NCBI RefSeq assembly: GCF_001984175.1
Contig: NZ_MTQP01000051.1
Coordinates: 90,982-154,981 of the forward strand
Direction: 5' to 3'
Length of the DNA: 64,000 nt
DNA from: Saccharothrix sp. ALI-22-I
Lineage (GTDB): Bacteria > Actinomycetota > Actinomycetes > Mycobacteriales > Pseudonocardiaceae
A model generated the notes under the pieces. The model searched no databases. It was not told where the DNA came from and worked only from the letters and a program-made list of their open reading frames with translations. The translations under genes were made by a program, and so were the position numbers. Below, piece by piece: positions 33,969-42,309 of the stretch (the stretch's first letter is position 1; each line of letters begins with the position of its first letter).

Positions 33969-36238
33969 ACCGCACCCAGCAGGGTTCCGCCGCGCACCGA
34001 ACCGGGCGCGGCGCTGAGCACGAGGGCCTTGGCGGGCGCGGCCGGCAGCTCGGGCTTGGTCACGTAGGACTCGACCGCGCCCGCGCGGGGGCTGACCGGC
34101 GCCGGGATGGCCGGGGCCACGCCGTCGCGCAGCGCCAGCGCGGCCAGCGCCAGGTTCAGCGCGCCGGTGGCCGAGCCCGCGTCGCCGGTCAGGCCCGCGG
34201 TGGCGGTGAGCCGGGCGGACGGGACGGCGTCGAGCACCGCGCCCGCCTCCGCCTCGTCGGTCGCGCCGCCGGTGGCCGCGCCGACGACCAGGTCCACGCC
34301 GTCGGTGCGCAGGGCGGCGAGGCTGCGCTCCACCAGGGAACGCTCGTCGCCGCCGCTCGCGCCCACGTGGGCGCTGCCCAGCACCCGCGCGTACGGGGTG
34401 GCGCCCCGGGCGGCGGCGTGCGCGGCGGACTCGACGACCAGGGCCACCGAGGCGGACGCGGACGCCTCACCAGAGTCGCGGTCGTAGGGGTTGGCCTGCG
34501 CGCCGTCACCGGACCGCACCGCCTCGTCGGCGGCGACCACGATCACCACGTCCGCCTTGCCGGCGCGGATGGTCTCCACCGCGCAGTCCAGGGCGATGGA
34601 GGCCGACGCGTTGCCGTTGCAGATGGTGGTGGTCGGGCCGCGCAGGCCCAGGGTCTGGCAGACCGCGCCGCCGGTGGCGTTGAGCACCACGTTGGAGAAG
34701 CTGAGCACGGCGGGCTTGTTCGGGTTGACCAGCACGCTCTCGTCGAACCCGTCGGTGCTCTCCACCGAGCCGGCGGCGGTGGCGAAGATGACGCCCACGT
34801 TGTCCAGGGCGGCGCGCGGCAGCTTCAGCCCGGCGTCCTCCCAGGCCAGCCGGGAGGCGGCGATGGCCATGCGGGACAGGTTGTTCATGTGCCGCCACAA
34901 CGAGCGCGGCGCGAACGTGCGGCCTTCCAGGGACGGCGTCACGCCGACCGCGGTGCGGCCGTTGGCGACCGCCTCGGCGACCTCGGCGATTCCGGTGCCC
35001 AGGCCGGTGACCGGACCGAGTCCGGTGACGACGACCTCGGTGGCCGGCAGCTCCTCGTACTCGCGCGGCCCGCCGGGGCGGCGCAGCACGAGCGAGGCGT
35101 TGTTGCCGCCGAACGCGTAGTTGTTGGACACCACGACGTCCATCTCCAGCGGACGCGCGGTGTTCGGCACGAAGTCCAATGTGGACTCCGCGATCGCCTC
35201 CTCGGTGAACCCGATGGTGGGCGGTGCGGTCGCGGTCCGCAGGGCCAGCACGCTGGCCACCGCCTCGACCGCGCCCGCCGCGCCCAGGGTGTGCCCGATG
35301 AAGCTCTTGATGCTGCTGGTCGGCACCTGCGGGGCCCGCTCGCCGAACACGGCGCGCATGACCTTCTTCTCCATGGCGTCGTTGGCGGGCGTGCCGGTGC
35401 CGTGCCCGTTGACGTAATCCACGGCGTCGGTGTCCAACCCGGCGTCCGCCAGCGCACGGCGCATGGCGGTGACGCCGCCCCGGCCGGTCGGGTCCGGCGC
35501 GGTGGCGTGGTAGGCGTCGGCGGACAGGCCGTAGCCCGCGACTTCGGCCAGCGGCTCCGCGCCCCGGGCCAGCGCGTGGTCCAGCGCCTCCACGACCAGG
35601 AACGCCGCGCCCTCGCCCAGGTTCAGGCCGTCCGAGCGGCTGTACGGGCCACACGGGCGGGCGCTGAGCGCCTGGAGGCCCGCGAACCCGGCGTACGTGC
35701 CGAACAGCAGCGGGTCCACGCCGCCCGCGAGCACCACATCCGCCTCGCCGGTGAGGATCTTGTCCTTGGCCAGGCCGACCGCGTTGCCGCCCGCCGCGCA
35801 CGCGGTCGAGACCAGGATGCGCGGGCCCGCCATGCCCAGCTTGCGCGCCACGACGTCACCGGTGGTGTGCATGGGCTGGTAGCCGCCGTCCGCGGTCGGA
35901 GTGGCCTGGCACTTGCCCAGGACCAACCCGAACCGCTCGCCGGGGAGATCACCCGGCGCGGCTGTGTCCAACCCCGCCTGGGCAACCGCCTGCCGGGCCG
36001 CGGCGAGGGCGAGCCGGGCCGTGCGGTCCAGCCCGGCGTCCTCGGCCGGCAGCTGCCCGTCGATCCACTCGTCGGGCACCTGGCCCGCGAACCTGGCCTC
36101 GAACGCGGAGAACCGCTCGTCGGCGACGGCGGTGATGCCACCCTCGCCCGCGGTGAGCCGCGCCCAGAACTCCTCCGGGTCGCGGCCGACCGCGCAGATC
36201 ACCCCGACACCGGTGATGACCACTGGGCGCAGCGCCAT
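33965..36238 (-). CDS. Fused ketosynthase / chain-length-factor-like protein
   Basis: This 757-residue protein joins two ketosynthase domains in one chain. The first (residues 1-390) is complete: nucleophile Cys147 in STACAAGG, His279 in GHGTGTPAND, His316 in KSFIGHTLGAAG and the NNYAFGGNN end. The second (from about 398, VVVTGLGPVTGLG) has Asn543 where the Cys should be (CNGNASAS) and lacks both His motifs, like a chain length factor. Type II systems normally encode these halves as two genes. It should condense malonyl-ACP units and set chain length. It overlaps the nitroreductase gene by 4 bp and lies beside ACP, dehydratase and ketoreductase genes. Confidence 0.93.
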   Translation of the reverse strand: MALRPVVITGVGVICAVGRDPEEFWARLTAGEGGITAVADERFSAFEARFAGQVPDEWIDGQLPAEDAGLDRTARLALAAARQAVAQAGLDTAAPGDLPGERFGLVLGKCQATPTADGGYQPMHTTGDVVARKLGMAGPRILVSTACAAGGNAVGLAKDKILTGEADVVLAGGVDPLLFGTYAGFAGLQALSARPCGPYSRSDGLNLGEGAAFLVVEALDHALARGAEPLAEVAGYGLSADAYHATAPDPTGRGGVTAMRRALADAGLDTDAVDYVNGHGTGTPANDAMEKKVMRAVFGERAPQVPTSSIKSFIGHTLGAAGAVEAVASVLALRTATAPPTIGFTEEAIAESTLDFVPNTARPLEMDVVVSNNYAFGGNNASLVLRRPGGPREYEELPATEVVVTGLGPVTGLGTGIAEVAEAVANGRTAVGVTPSLEGRTFAPRSLWRHMNNLSRMAIAASRLAWEDAGLKLPRAALDNVGVIFATAAGSVESTDGFDESVLVNPNKPAVLSFSNVVLNATGGAVCQTLGLRGPTTTICNGNASASIALDCAVETIRAGKADVVIVVAADEAVRSGDGAQANPYDRDSGEASASASVALVVESAAHAAARGATPYARVLGSAHVGASGGDERSLVERSLAALRTDGVDLVVGAATGGATDEAEAGAVLDAVPSARLTATAGLTGDAGSATGALNLALAALALRDGVAPAIPAPVSPRAGAVESYVTKPELPAAPAKALVLSAAPGSVRGGTLLGAV

Positions 36239-36283
36239 GCTTGCTCCTCCTCGCGACCCCGGACCGCGACCCGGGGGACCGGA

Positions 36284-37357
36284 TCAGATGATCGGGGTGC
36301 TCCAGCTCTTGGGCGTGACGTACGGGCTCGTCAGCGTGGTCACCTCGGTGTCGCCGACGGTGAGCTTGAGACCGGCGGCGGCCAGGTCCGGCGGCAGCCG
36401 CAGCAGGCCCAGAGCGGACTCCAGGCCGATGCTGCGCACGGCGTGCACGACCTCGCCGATCTTCTCCCCGCCGACGGTGACCGGCGTGCCCGGCGCGGGC
36501 ACCTCGTCGCCGCCGGAGAAGCCGACCGTGCGGCGCTCGGCCTTGCCCCCGAACGCGGCCACCACGGCGTCGCGCCCGACGAACTCGTCCTTGGTGATGT
36601 CCACCAGCCAGCCCGCGCCCATCTCCAGCACGTCCACGCCCTCGCCTGCCTCGTGGCGCACGACCGGCTGGCGCACCTCCAGCATCGCCAGCTCCACGGC
36701 TTGCTGGCCGGCGGGCACGGCGTGCTCCAGGGCCTTGGCCCACAGCCGCTCGGCCGACTCGCGCGGCACCAGCACCTTGTAGCCGTACTCCCCGGTCACA
36801 CCGGTGCGGGCGAAGACGATGTCCACGCCGTCCCACTGGGCGTCCACAACGGACTCGAACGGCAGCGCGGCCAGCTCACCGTCGATCAGCCGGCCCACCA
36901 CGCCCCACGCGTACGGGCCCTCCAACCCGAACAAGGCGTGCTCGGCGGTGCGGTCGGTGATCTCCACGTCGGGTCCGGCGTGCGCGCGCAGGTGCTCCAG
37001 CAGGCGGGAGCCGGCGCCGGTGGAGGACTCCAGCAGCAGGCCGTCCTCCCGACCCCACACCACGACCTGGTCCACGACGGCGCCGTCCTCGGCGAGCACC
37101 AGGCTCGTCATGCAGCGCTCGGCGGTCATGTACTCCACGTCGCGCGCCAACACCTTCTGCGCGAAGTCGGTGGCACCGCTGCCGGAGATCTCCACGATCC
37201 GCTCGCCGGACAGGTCCAGCAGGGCGGCCCGCTCCCGGATCGCCTCGTACTCGGCGTCGAGCGCGCTGAAGCTCAGCGCGACCTCGGCGTCCAGGACGGT
37301 GCCGTACGCGGTGCCCTCGGGGTGCGCGGACCTCACCGGCGACGTCAAGGGTTCCAT
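36284..37357 (-). CDS. GcvT-like (aminomethyltransferase fold) protein
   Basis: The 357-residue protein follows the glycine-cleavage T-protein/folate-dependent demethylase fold: EAIRERAALLDLSGERIVEI near residue 38, DFAQKVLARDVEY, the folate-site-like GAVVDQVVVW with the key Asp, and the C-terminal MGAGWLVDITKDEFVGRDAV. YgfZ's KGCYxGQE motif is absent. T-proteins move a one-carbon unit to tetrahydrofolate. No glycine-cleavage partner is nearby, so a one-carbon removal or transfer on the polyketide, or a non-folate reaction in the same fold, is inferred. It lies 7 bp from the dehydratase gene. Confidence 0.85.
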   Translation of the reverse strand: MEPLTSPVRSAHPEGTAYGTVLDAEVALSFSALDAEYEAIRERAALLDLSGERIVEISGSGATDFAQKVLARDVEYMTAERCMTSLVLAEDGAVVDQVVVWGREDGLLLESSTGAGSRLLEHLRAHAGPDVEITDRTAEHALFGLEGPYAWGVVGRLIDGELAALPFESVVDAQWDGVDIVFARTGVTGEYGYKVLVPRESAERLWAKALEHAVPAGQQAVELAMLEVRQPVVRHEAGEGVDVLEMGAGWLVDITKDEFVGRDAVVAAFGGKAERRTVGFSGGDEVPAPGTPVTVGGEKIGEVVHAVRSIGLESALGLLRLPPDLAAAGLKLTVGDTEVTTLTSPYVTPKSWSTPII

Positions 37358-37364
37358 TGTCGTG

Positions 37365-37844
37365 TCAGACCTTTCCGGTAGGGCTGGTGGCTGCCGGGTC
37401 GGCGATGGTGATGGTGCCCTCGGCGACGACCTGGCCGCCGACCCTGGCGCTCACCTTGAACTCGCTGAAGCCGCGTCCTCCCGCCGTGCGGTCGGCGGTG
37501 AGGACGAGCTGATCACCCGGCACGACGGGGCGGCGGAAGCGCATCGACCGCACGCCCGCCAGGTAGCCGATGGGGCCCGCGCCGGCGAGCGCGAGCACCA
37601 CGCCCGCCAGCTGGGCCATTGCCTCGATGACGAGCACGCCCGGGAGCACGGCCGCGGTCGGGAAGTGCCCCTGGAACCACGGTTCGGTGGCCGCGACGTT
37701 CTTGACCCCGACCGCGCCGACGCCCGGTTCGACCTTCTCGACCCGGTCCAGCAGCAGGAAGGGCCAGCGGTGCGGCAGGATCTCCCGGATGCGGTCGTTG
37801 CTCAGCGACGTCCCCGCCCCCACCGGCTCCCGGGTCGCGGTCAT
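37365..37844 (-). CDS. 3-hydroxyacyl-ACP dehydratase (FabZ-like)
   Basis: The protein has 159 residues in a single hotdog fold. ILPHRWPFLLLDRV, catalytic His60 in FQGHFPTAAVLPG and Glu74 in LVIEAMAQ are at FabZ spacing (14 residues apart). It removes water from 3-hydroxyacyl-ACP to give a trans double bond after ketoreduction. Having it in a dedicated operon, with no enoylreductase, predicts retained double bonds. The ATG at 37844 overlaps the ACP stop (ATGA), which fixes the start within a much longer open frame. Confidence 0.93.
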   Translation of the reverse strand: MTATREPVGAGTSLSNDRIREILPHRWPFLLLDRVEKVEPGVGAVGVKNVAATEPWFQGHFPTAAVLPGVLVIEAMAQLAGVVLALAGAGPIGYLAGVRSMRFRRPVVPGDQLVLTADRTAGGRGFSEFKVSARVGGQVVAEGTITIADPAATSPTGKV

Positions 37845-38146
37845 GCCTGATCGACCAAGGCGGGGGCGGCCAGGGTTGGGTTGACGTGGTCGGCCAGGCG
37901 CGACACCGAGCCGAACACCGACATGTCGCTGTCGTAGAGGGCGACGCCGAACTCGGCCTCGATCGCCACGTACAGCTCCAGCACGTCGAGGCTGTCCAGC
38001 TCCAGTCCGCGGCCGAACAGCGGCTGGTCGTCGGTGATCCACGCGGGCTCGATCGGCAGGTCCAGCCGCGAGACGATCATCTTCTTGATCTGGGCGCACG
38101 TCTCGTGGCGGGCAGCCGCCGTGGCACGCAGTTCGTCGAGGGTCAC
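37841..38146 (-). CDS. Acyl carrier protein
   Basis: The protein has 101 residues. The phosphopantetheine attachment serine is Ser52 in LELDSLDVLELYVAIEAEFG, surrounded by the four-helix ACP pattern and the acidic recognition helix. It carries the growing chain for the ketosynthase, ketoreductase and dehydratase encoded around it. Two PPTase-like genes in the same operon could activate it. It overlaps the dehydratase gene by 4 bp and starts 42 bp after the ketoreductase gene. Confidence 0.95.
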   Translation of the reverse strand: MTLDELRATAAARHETCAQIKKMIVSRLDLPIEPAWITDDQPLFGRGLELDSLDVLELYVAIEAEFGVALYDSDMSVFGSVSRLADHVNPTLAAPALVDQA

Positions 38147-38188
38147 GCTTCTCCTTCCGTCCGCTGGAGTTGCTCGCGGCTCGATGGG

Positions 38189-38935
38189 TCATCCGAGCCC
38201 GCCGCCGTTGGCGACGAACGTCTCGCTGGTGATGTAGGACGCCTTGTCGGAGGCCAGGAACGTGACCAGGTTCGCGATCTCCTCGGGTCGACCCATGCGG
38301 CCGAGCCGGATGCGCGCGGCGTAGCCGTCGCGCAGCTTCGCGGGGATGACCTTGGTCATGTCGGTCTCGACGAACCCCGGCGCCACCACGTTGACGCGCA
38401 CCCCGTGCGGCGCGGCCTCGTAGGACAGCGCCTTGGTGAACGCGATGATCGCGCCCTTGGAGGCGACGTAGTTCGTCTGCCCCGGGAAGCCGCCGTCCAG
38501 GCCGCTCGCGGAGCTGAGGGTCACGATCGCGCCGCGCCGCTGGTGCTGCATGATCCGCATCGCCTCGCGGCAGGCCAGGAACGTGCCGTGCAGGTTGATG
38601 TCCATCGTCTCGCGGAACGTGTCGCTGCTCATCGCGACGAGGTGCCGGTCCCGCGTCACGCCCGCGCTGGTGACCAGCACGTCGAGCCGACCGTGCTCGG
38701 AGCGCACGGAGCGGAACAGCTCGCGCACCGCGTCCTCGTCGGTCACGTCGGCCCGCACCGCGCTCGCGCTGCCGCCGTCCTGCTCGATCCGCGTGACCAG
38801 TTCCTTCGCCTGCTCCTCGGAGCGCGAGTAGTTGACCACGACGTGGACGCCGTGGGCCGCCAGGTCGACCGCGACGGCCCGCCCGATCCCGCGCGACCCG
38901 CCGGTGACCACGGCGACCGATCCTTCGGCGAACAT
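38189..38935 (-). CDS. 3-ketoacyl-ACP reductase (FabG-like SDR)
   Basis: The protein has 248 residues. Its NADPH-binding motif is TGGSRGIGRA (11-20) and the Asn-Ser-Tyr-Lys set is complete: NLHG, Ser141/142 in VTLSSASG, Tyr156 and Lys160 in YVASK. The C terminus ETFVANGGGLG resembles the FabG end. It reduces 3-ketoacyl-ACP to 3-hydroxyacyl-ACP. It is the first gene of the large minus-strand operon and divergent from a FAD monooxygenase. The start at 38935 gives a standard SDR N terminus; the frame stays open 57 bp further upstream. Confidence 0.93.
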   Translation of the reverse strand: MFAEGSVAVVTGGSRGIGRAVAVDLAAHGVHVVVNYSRSEEQAKELVTRIEQDGGSASAVRADVTDEDAVRELFRSVRSEHGRLDVLVTSAGVTRDRHLVAMSSDTFRETMDINLHGTFLACREAMRIMQHQRRGAIVTLSSASGLDGGFPGQTNYVASKGAIIAFTKALSYEAAPHGVRVNVVAPGFVETDMTKVIPAKLRDGYAARIRLGRMGRPEEIANLVTFLASDKASYITSETFVANGGGLG

Positions 38936-39077
38936 GGCGCCTCCCCACGTTGTCCAAGGCTTGCCCGCTCCGCACGCCGTCGTTCGGCGCAACGCTACTG
39001 ACCTGCGACTTCAGAGCTCTATCACTTCGATATCCGCCTCCTTGACGCTCTCGCGGCGGTGTCGCACGCTCCTGCGC
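38936..39077. promoter_or_regulatory. Divergent promoter region of the polyketide operon
   Basis: This 142-bp gap must hold promoters for the 17-gene minus-strand operon and for the plus-strand monooxygenase. An 8-bp palindrome AGAGCTCT lies near 39013 and GATATC follows it. The TAGGGG/CCCCTA motifs found in the sugar-gene regions are absent here. No consensus promoter could be assigned with confidence. Confidence 0.4.
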
Positions 39078-40688
39078 ATGGCAGATATCGAGGTCGACGT
39101 CCTGATCGTGGGTGGTGGCCCGGTCGGCCTCGCCGCGTCGATCGAGTGCTCCCGGCACGGGTTGACGTCGCTGCTGGTCGAGCGGCACGCGGGGACGTCG
39201 ATCTTCCCCAAGGCGCGCCTGGTGTCCACCCGCACGATGGAGCTGGTGCGGGCGTGGGGTCTGGCGGAGGAGGTGGAGCGCGTCGGCCTGCCGCGCGAGG
39301 ACAGCCTGGCCGTGGGCGTCGGCTCGTCGCTGACCGCAGCCGACTTCCACCGCGAGGTCGCCCCCATCGTCGAGGACGCGCCGCACAGCCCCACGTACAC
39401 CTACATCTGCGCGCAGGACAAGTTCGAGGTGGTGCTGCGCGAGGAGGCCGAGCGCCTGCCCGGCGCCGACGTCCGGTTCGCCACCACGCTCACGTCCCTG
39501 GGCCAGGACGAGTCCGGTGTGGACGCGGTGATCGAGTCGGTGTCCGGCCGCGCCACCGTCCGCGCCCGCTACGCCATCGCCGCCGACGGCGGGCGCGGCA
39601 CCGTGCGCGACCGGCTGGGCATCGGTGTGGAGGGCCCGCCGCCGCTCGGGCACATGATCAGCATCATGTTCGACGCCGACCTGGTGCCGCTGCTGGCCGA
39701 CCGGATGTGCGCGCTGTACTTCATCCGCAGCGCGATCCCGTGCGCGGTGGAGGCCGTGGACAACCGGCGGCGCTGGATCATCCAGACCGGCTACGACCCG
39801 GAGGAGGGCGGCAGCGAGGCCGACTTCACGCCCGAGTTCTGCGTGCGGGTGGTGCGCGAGGCCGTCGGCGTGCCGGACCTGGACGTCGAACTGGTCGGCG
39901 TGATGCCGTGGTTGCAACAGGCGGTGACCGCGACGCGCTTCCGCTCGGGCCGGGTGTTCCTGGTGGGCGACTCGGCGCACGTGTCCACGCCGCAGGGCGG
40001 GTTCGGCATGAACTGCGGCATCCAGGACGCGCACAACCTGGTGTGGAAGCTGGCGGCGGTGCTGTCCGGCGCGGCGGGTGAGGCGCTGCTCGACACCTAC
40101 GACGCCGAACGCCACCCGATCGGCGAGCGCACCGTCGGCGAGAGCCTGGCCAACGCCTTCATCACTTTCCGGATGATGGAGGGCAAGTTGTCGATGAAGG
40201 AGGCCATCGCGCAGCAGGCGGGCCGTCGCGCCTGCGAGGGTCTGGTGCTCGGCTTCCACTACGACTCGGCCGCCGTCGTGCCGGACGGCACCGACGCCCC
40301 GTCGCCCGACGACCCCTACCGGACCTACGTCCCCACCGCTCGACCCGGTCACCGCGCGCCGCACGTGCCGCTGACGCGGAGCGCGGAGACGTTGTCCACT
40401 TTGGACCTCATCGGTCCGGGGTTCACCCTGCTCACCCCGGCCGGCAGCGGCTGGACCCAGGCGGCGAAGGAGGTCGGCTCCCTGACCGGCGCGGCGATCG
40501 CGGCGATCGAGGTGTCGGCTGACGGCGCCACCGCCCTGGTGTCGCCGACCTGGGCCTCGATCTACGGCGTGGGCGCGGCGGGCGCGGTGCTCGTGCGGCC
40601 GGACGGCCACGTGGCTTGGCGCACCACGGCCCCGGCGTCGACGGACGCGCTGTCGGCGGTGGTCGACACCGTGCTCGCCCGCGCTTGA
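39078..40688 (+). CDS. FAD-dependent aromatic-hydroxylase-type monooxygenase
   Basis: The protein has 536 residues. GxGxxG motif VLIVGGGPVGLAASIECSRH (about 8-27), the DG motif IAADGGRGTVRDRLGI and the GD motif VFLVGDSAHVSTPQGGFGMN place it in the class A phenol-hydroxylase-like group; the last 150 residues form the thioredoxin-like domain of this group. It probably adds oxygen to the polyketide. The ATG at 39078 lacks a clear ribosome binding site. It is the only plus-strand gene of the polyketide half and ends in a terminator shared with the SARP gene. Confidence 0.92.
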   Translation: MADIEVDVLIVGGGPVGLAASIECSRHGLTSLLVERHAGTSIFPKARLVSTRTMELVRAWGLAEEVERVGLPREDSLAVGVGSSLTAADFHREVAPIVEDAPHSPTYTYICAQDKFEVVLREEAERLPGADVRFATTLTSLGQDESGVDAVIESVSGRATVRARYAIAADGGRGTVRDRLGIGVEGPPPLGHMISIMFDADLVPLLADRMCALYFIRSAIPCAVEAVDNRRRWIIQTGYDPEEGGSEADFTPEFCVRVVREAVGVPDLDVELVGVMPWLQQAVTATRFRSGRVFLVGDSAHVSTPQGGFGMNCGIQDAHNLVWKLAAVLSGAAGEALLDTYDAERHPIGERTVGESLANAFITFRMMEGKLSMKEAIAQQAGRRACEGLVLGFHYDSAAVVPDGTDAPSPDDPYRTYVPTARPGHRAPHVPLTRSAETLSTLDLIGPGFTLLTPAGSGWTQAAKEVGSLTGAAIAAIEVSADGATALVSPTWASIYGVGAAGAVLVRPDGHVAWRTTAPASTDALSAVVDTVLARA

Positions 40689-40710
40689 GCGGCCCTCCTG
40701 ACGACAGCGT

Positions 40711-40739
40711 GTCCGCCGCCGCGAGGTGCGGCGGCGGAC
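40711..40739. terminator. Bidirectional hairpin between convergent genes
   Basis: GTCCGCCGCCGC and GCGGCGGCGGAC form a perfect 12-bp stem around a 5-nt loop, 22 bp past the monooxygenase stop and downstream of the SARP stop (40834) on the other strand. Confidence 0.75.
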
Positions 40740-40833
40740 GACGCCGGTGAACCCGCGTGATGTGCGGCAGCCATGTCGCGCGACTGCTCAGGCGGGTGCG
40801 GGAACATCGGACACTCGACCAGCCGGGCACCGG

Positions 40834-42309
40834 TCAGGCGGGCACACCGGTCAGCCTGCGGCGGTCCAGGCGGCGCGGAGCGGCGCGGACGCCGGCTGCC
40901 GCACGGCGCAGCGGCAGCGGGAAGCCGTCCGCCGAGCCGACGATCCTGCCGGCCTCACCGCGTTCCTCGGCCACCCAGTCGTGCCCGAGCAGCATGGTCA
41001 GCAGCTGCCACGACTCCTCCCGCCGCAGCGGTTCCAGGAACGCCCGGTGCGCGCCCTGGCGGGCCACCAGCTCGTCCATCGGGTGCCGGCTGGTGACGAT
41101 GACCCTGGCGTGCGCGCCGCTGGGCAGCAGCGGCCGGACCTGGGCGTGGTCCACCGCCCCGTCCAGCACCACCAGCACGCGCTTGTGGGACACGGTGCTG
41201 CGGTACAGCGCGACCTTCTCCCCCGGGTCGTCCGGGATGGACGCCGCAGGCACGCCGAGCGCCCGCAGGAACCGGTCCAGCACCGCGGCGGGTGGCACCG
41301 GTCGGCCGAAGTCGTCGACCAGGTCGGCGTACAGCTGCCCGTCGGGGAACCGGTCGAGGCGCTGGTGCGCCCAGCGCAGCGCCAGCGCCGTCTTGCCCAC
41401 CTCACCAGGGCCCGTCAGCACGACCGCGCCGAGCACGTCCGGGCCGGGGTCGAGGGCGGCGTCCAGTTCGGCCAGCTCGGCCGACCGACCGGCGAACGGC
41501 AGGACCTGGCGCGGCAGCTCGGCGGGCCGCACCGCCTGCGCCTCGGCGCGGGGCCACGCGCGCAGCGCAGGCGCGTCGCGCAGGACCTGCTCGTGCAACT
41601 CGCGCAGTTCCGGGCCGGGTTCCAGGCCGATCTGCTCGACCAGCACCCGCCGCGCGTCCTGGTAGGTGCGCAGCGCGTCGGCCCGCCGGCCCGACCGGTA
41701 CTGGGCCAGCATCAGCTGCGCCCGCGCACGCTCGCGCAGCGGGTGCTCGGCCACCACGGCGGCCAGGTCCTTGCCGACCCGGTGGTGCAGACCGAGCCGC
41801 AGCTCCAGCTCGGCGCACGCCTCCACCGCGTCCAGCCGCGCGGACTGCAGCCGCACCGCCTCCGCGCGCAGGCCGGGCAGGTCCTCGAACGGCACGCCGC
41901 GCCACAGCCCCAGCGCCTCGCGGAGCAGCACCACGGCGCCCGCCGCGTCCCCGCCCGCCGCCCGCACCTGGGCCCGGCCGACCATCCCGTTGAACCGCAG
42001 CCAGTCCGCCGTGTCCTCGTCCAGCCGCGCCACGTAGCCGGGGCTCGCGGTGTCGACGGCGCTGCCCGCCTGACCCAGCGCCCGCCGCAGCCGGGACACG
42101 CAGATCGCGATCTGGCCCCGCGCGCTGGCCGGCGGGTCGCCGTGCCACACCGCCTCGATGAGCCGGTCCACGCTGACCACGCGGTTGGCGTCGAACACCA
42201 GCCGCGCCAGCACCGCGCGCTCCCGGGGGCCACCCACCCGCTGCTCCACGCCGTCGCGCAGGACCCGGATCGGGCCCAGCACGCCGAACTCGACCGGGCC
42301 GGGTGTCAA
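40834..42309 (-). CDS. SARP-family regulator with a partial NB-ARC-like domain
   Basis: The protein has 491 residues. It has an OmpR-type winged helix (FGVLGPIRVLRDGVEQRVGG, then RLIEAVWHGDPPASARGQIA, about 5-95) and a bacterial transcriptional activation domain with helical repeats (about 100-250, ending EQIGLEPGPELRELHEQVLRD). A P-loop region then begins VVLTGPGEVGKTALALRWAH (about 295). The ATPase module stops early with an Arg-rich tail, much shorter than in AfsR. The best start is TTG at 42309, overlapping the glycosyltransferase stop (TTGA). SARPs activate antibiotic operons by binding direct repeats, so it is a likely pathway activator. Confidence 0.9.
   Translation of the reverse strand: MTPGPVEFGVLGPIRVLRDGVEQRVGGPRERAVLARLVFDANRVVSVDRLIEAVWHGDPPASARGQIAICVSRLRRALGQAGSAVDTASPGYVARLDEDTADWLRFNGMVGRAQVRAAGGDAAGAVVLLREALGLWRGVPFEDLPGLRAEAVRLQSARLDAVEACAELELRLGLHHRVGKDLAAVVAEHPLRERARAQLMLAQYRSGRRADALRTYQDARRVLVEQIGLEPGPELRELHEQVLRDAPALRAWPRAEAQAVRPAELPRQVLPFAGRSAELAELDAALDPGPDVLGAVVLTGPGEVGKTALALRWAHQRLDRFPDGQLYADLVDDFGRPVPPAAVLDRFLRALGVPAASIPDDPGEKVALYRSTVSHKRVLVVLDGAVDHAQVRPLLPSGAHARVIVTSRHPMDELVARQGAHRAFLEPLRREESWQLLTMLLGHDWVAEERGEAGRIVGSADGFPLPLRRAAAGVRAAPRRLDRRRLTGVPA

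Noticed and set aside
36284..37357. Part of a glycine cleavage system
   Set aside because: No gcvH, gcvP or lipoyl genes are nearby and the gene is embedded in the polyketide operon.
34367..37381. 1004-codon open frame on the plus strand
   Set aside because: It is antisense to the KS-CLF and GcvT-like genes. Its Arg/Gly/Val/His-rich composition is typical of shadow frames in high-GC DNA.
37365..40610. 1081-codon minus-strand frame as one giant protein
   Set aside because: Only the last 159 codons (FabZ) are real. The ACP, KR and opposite-strand monooxygenase genes occupy the rest, and the FabZ start is fixed by the ATGA overlap at 37841-37844.
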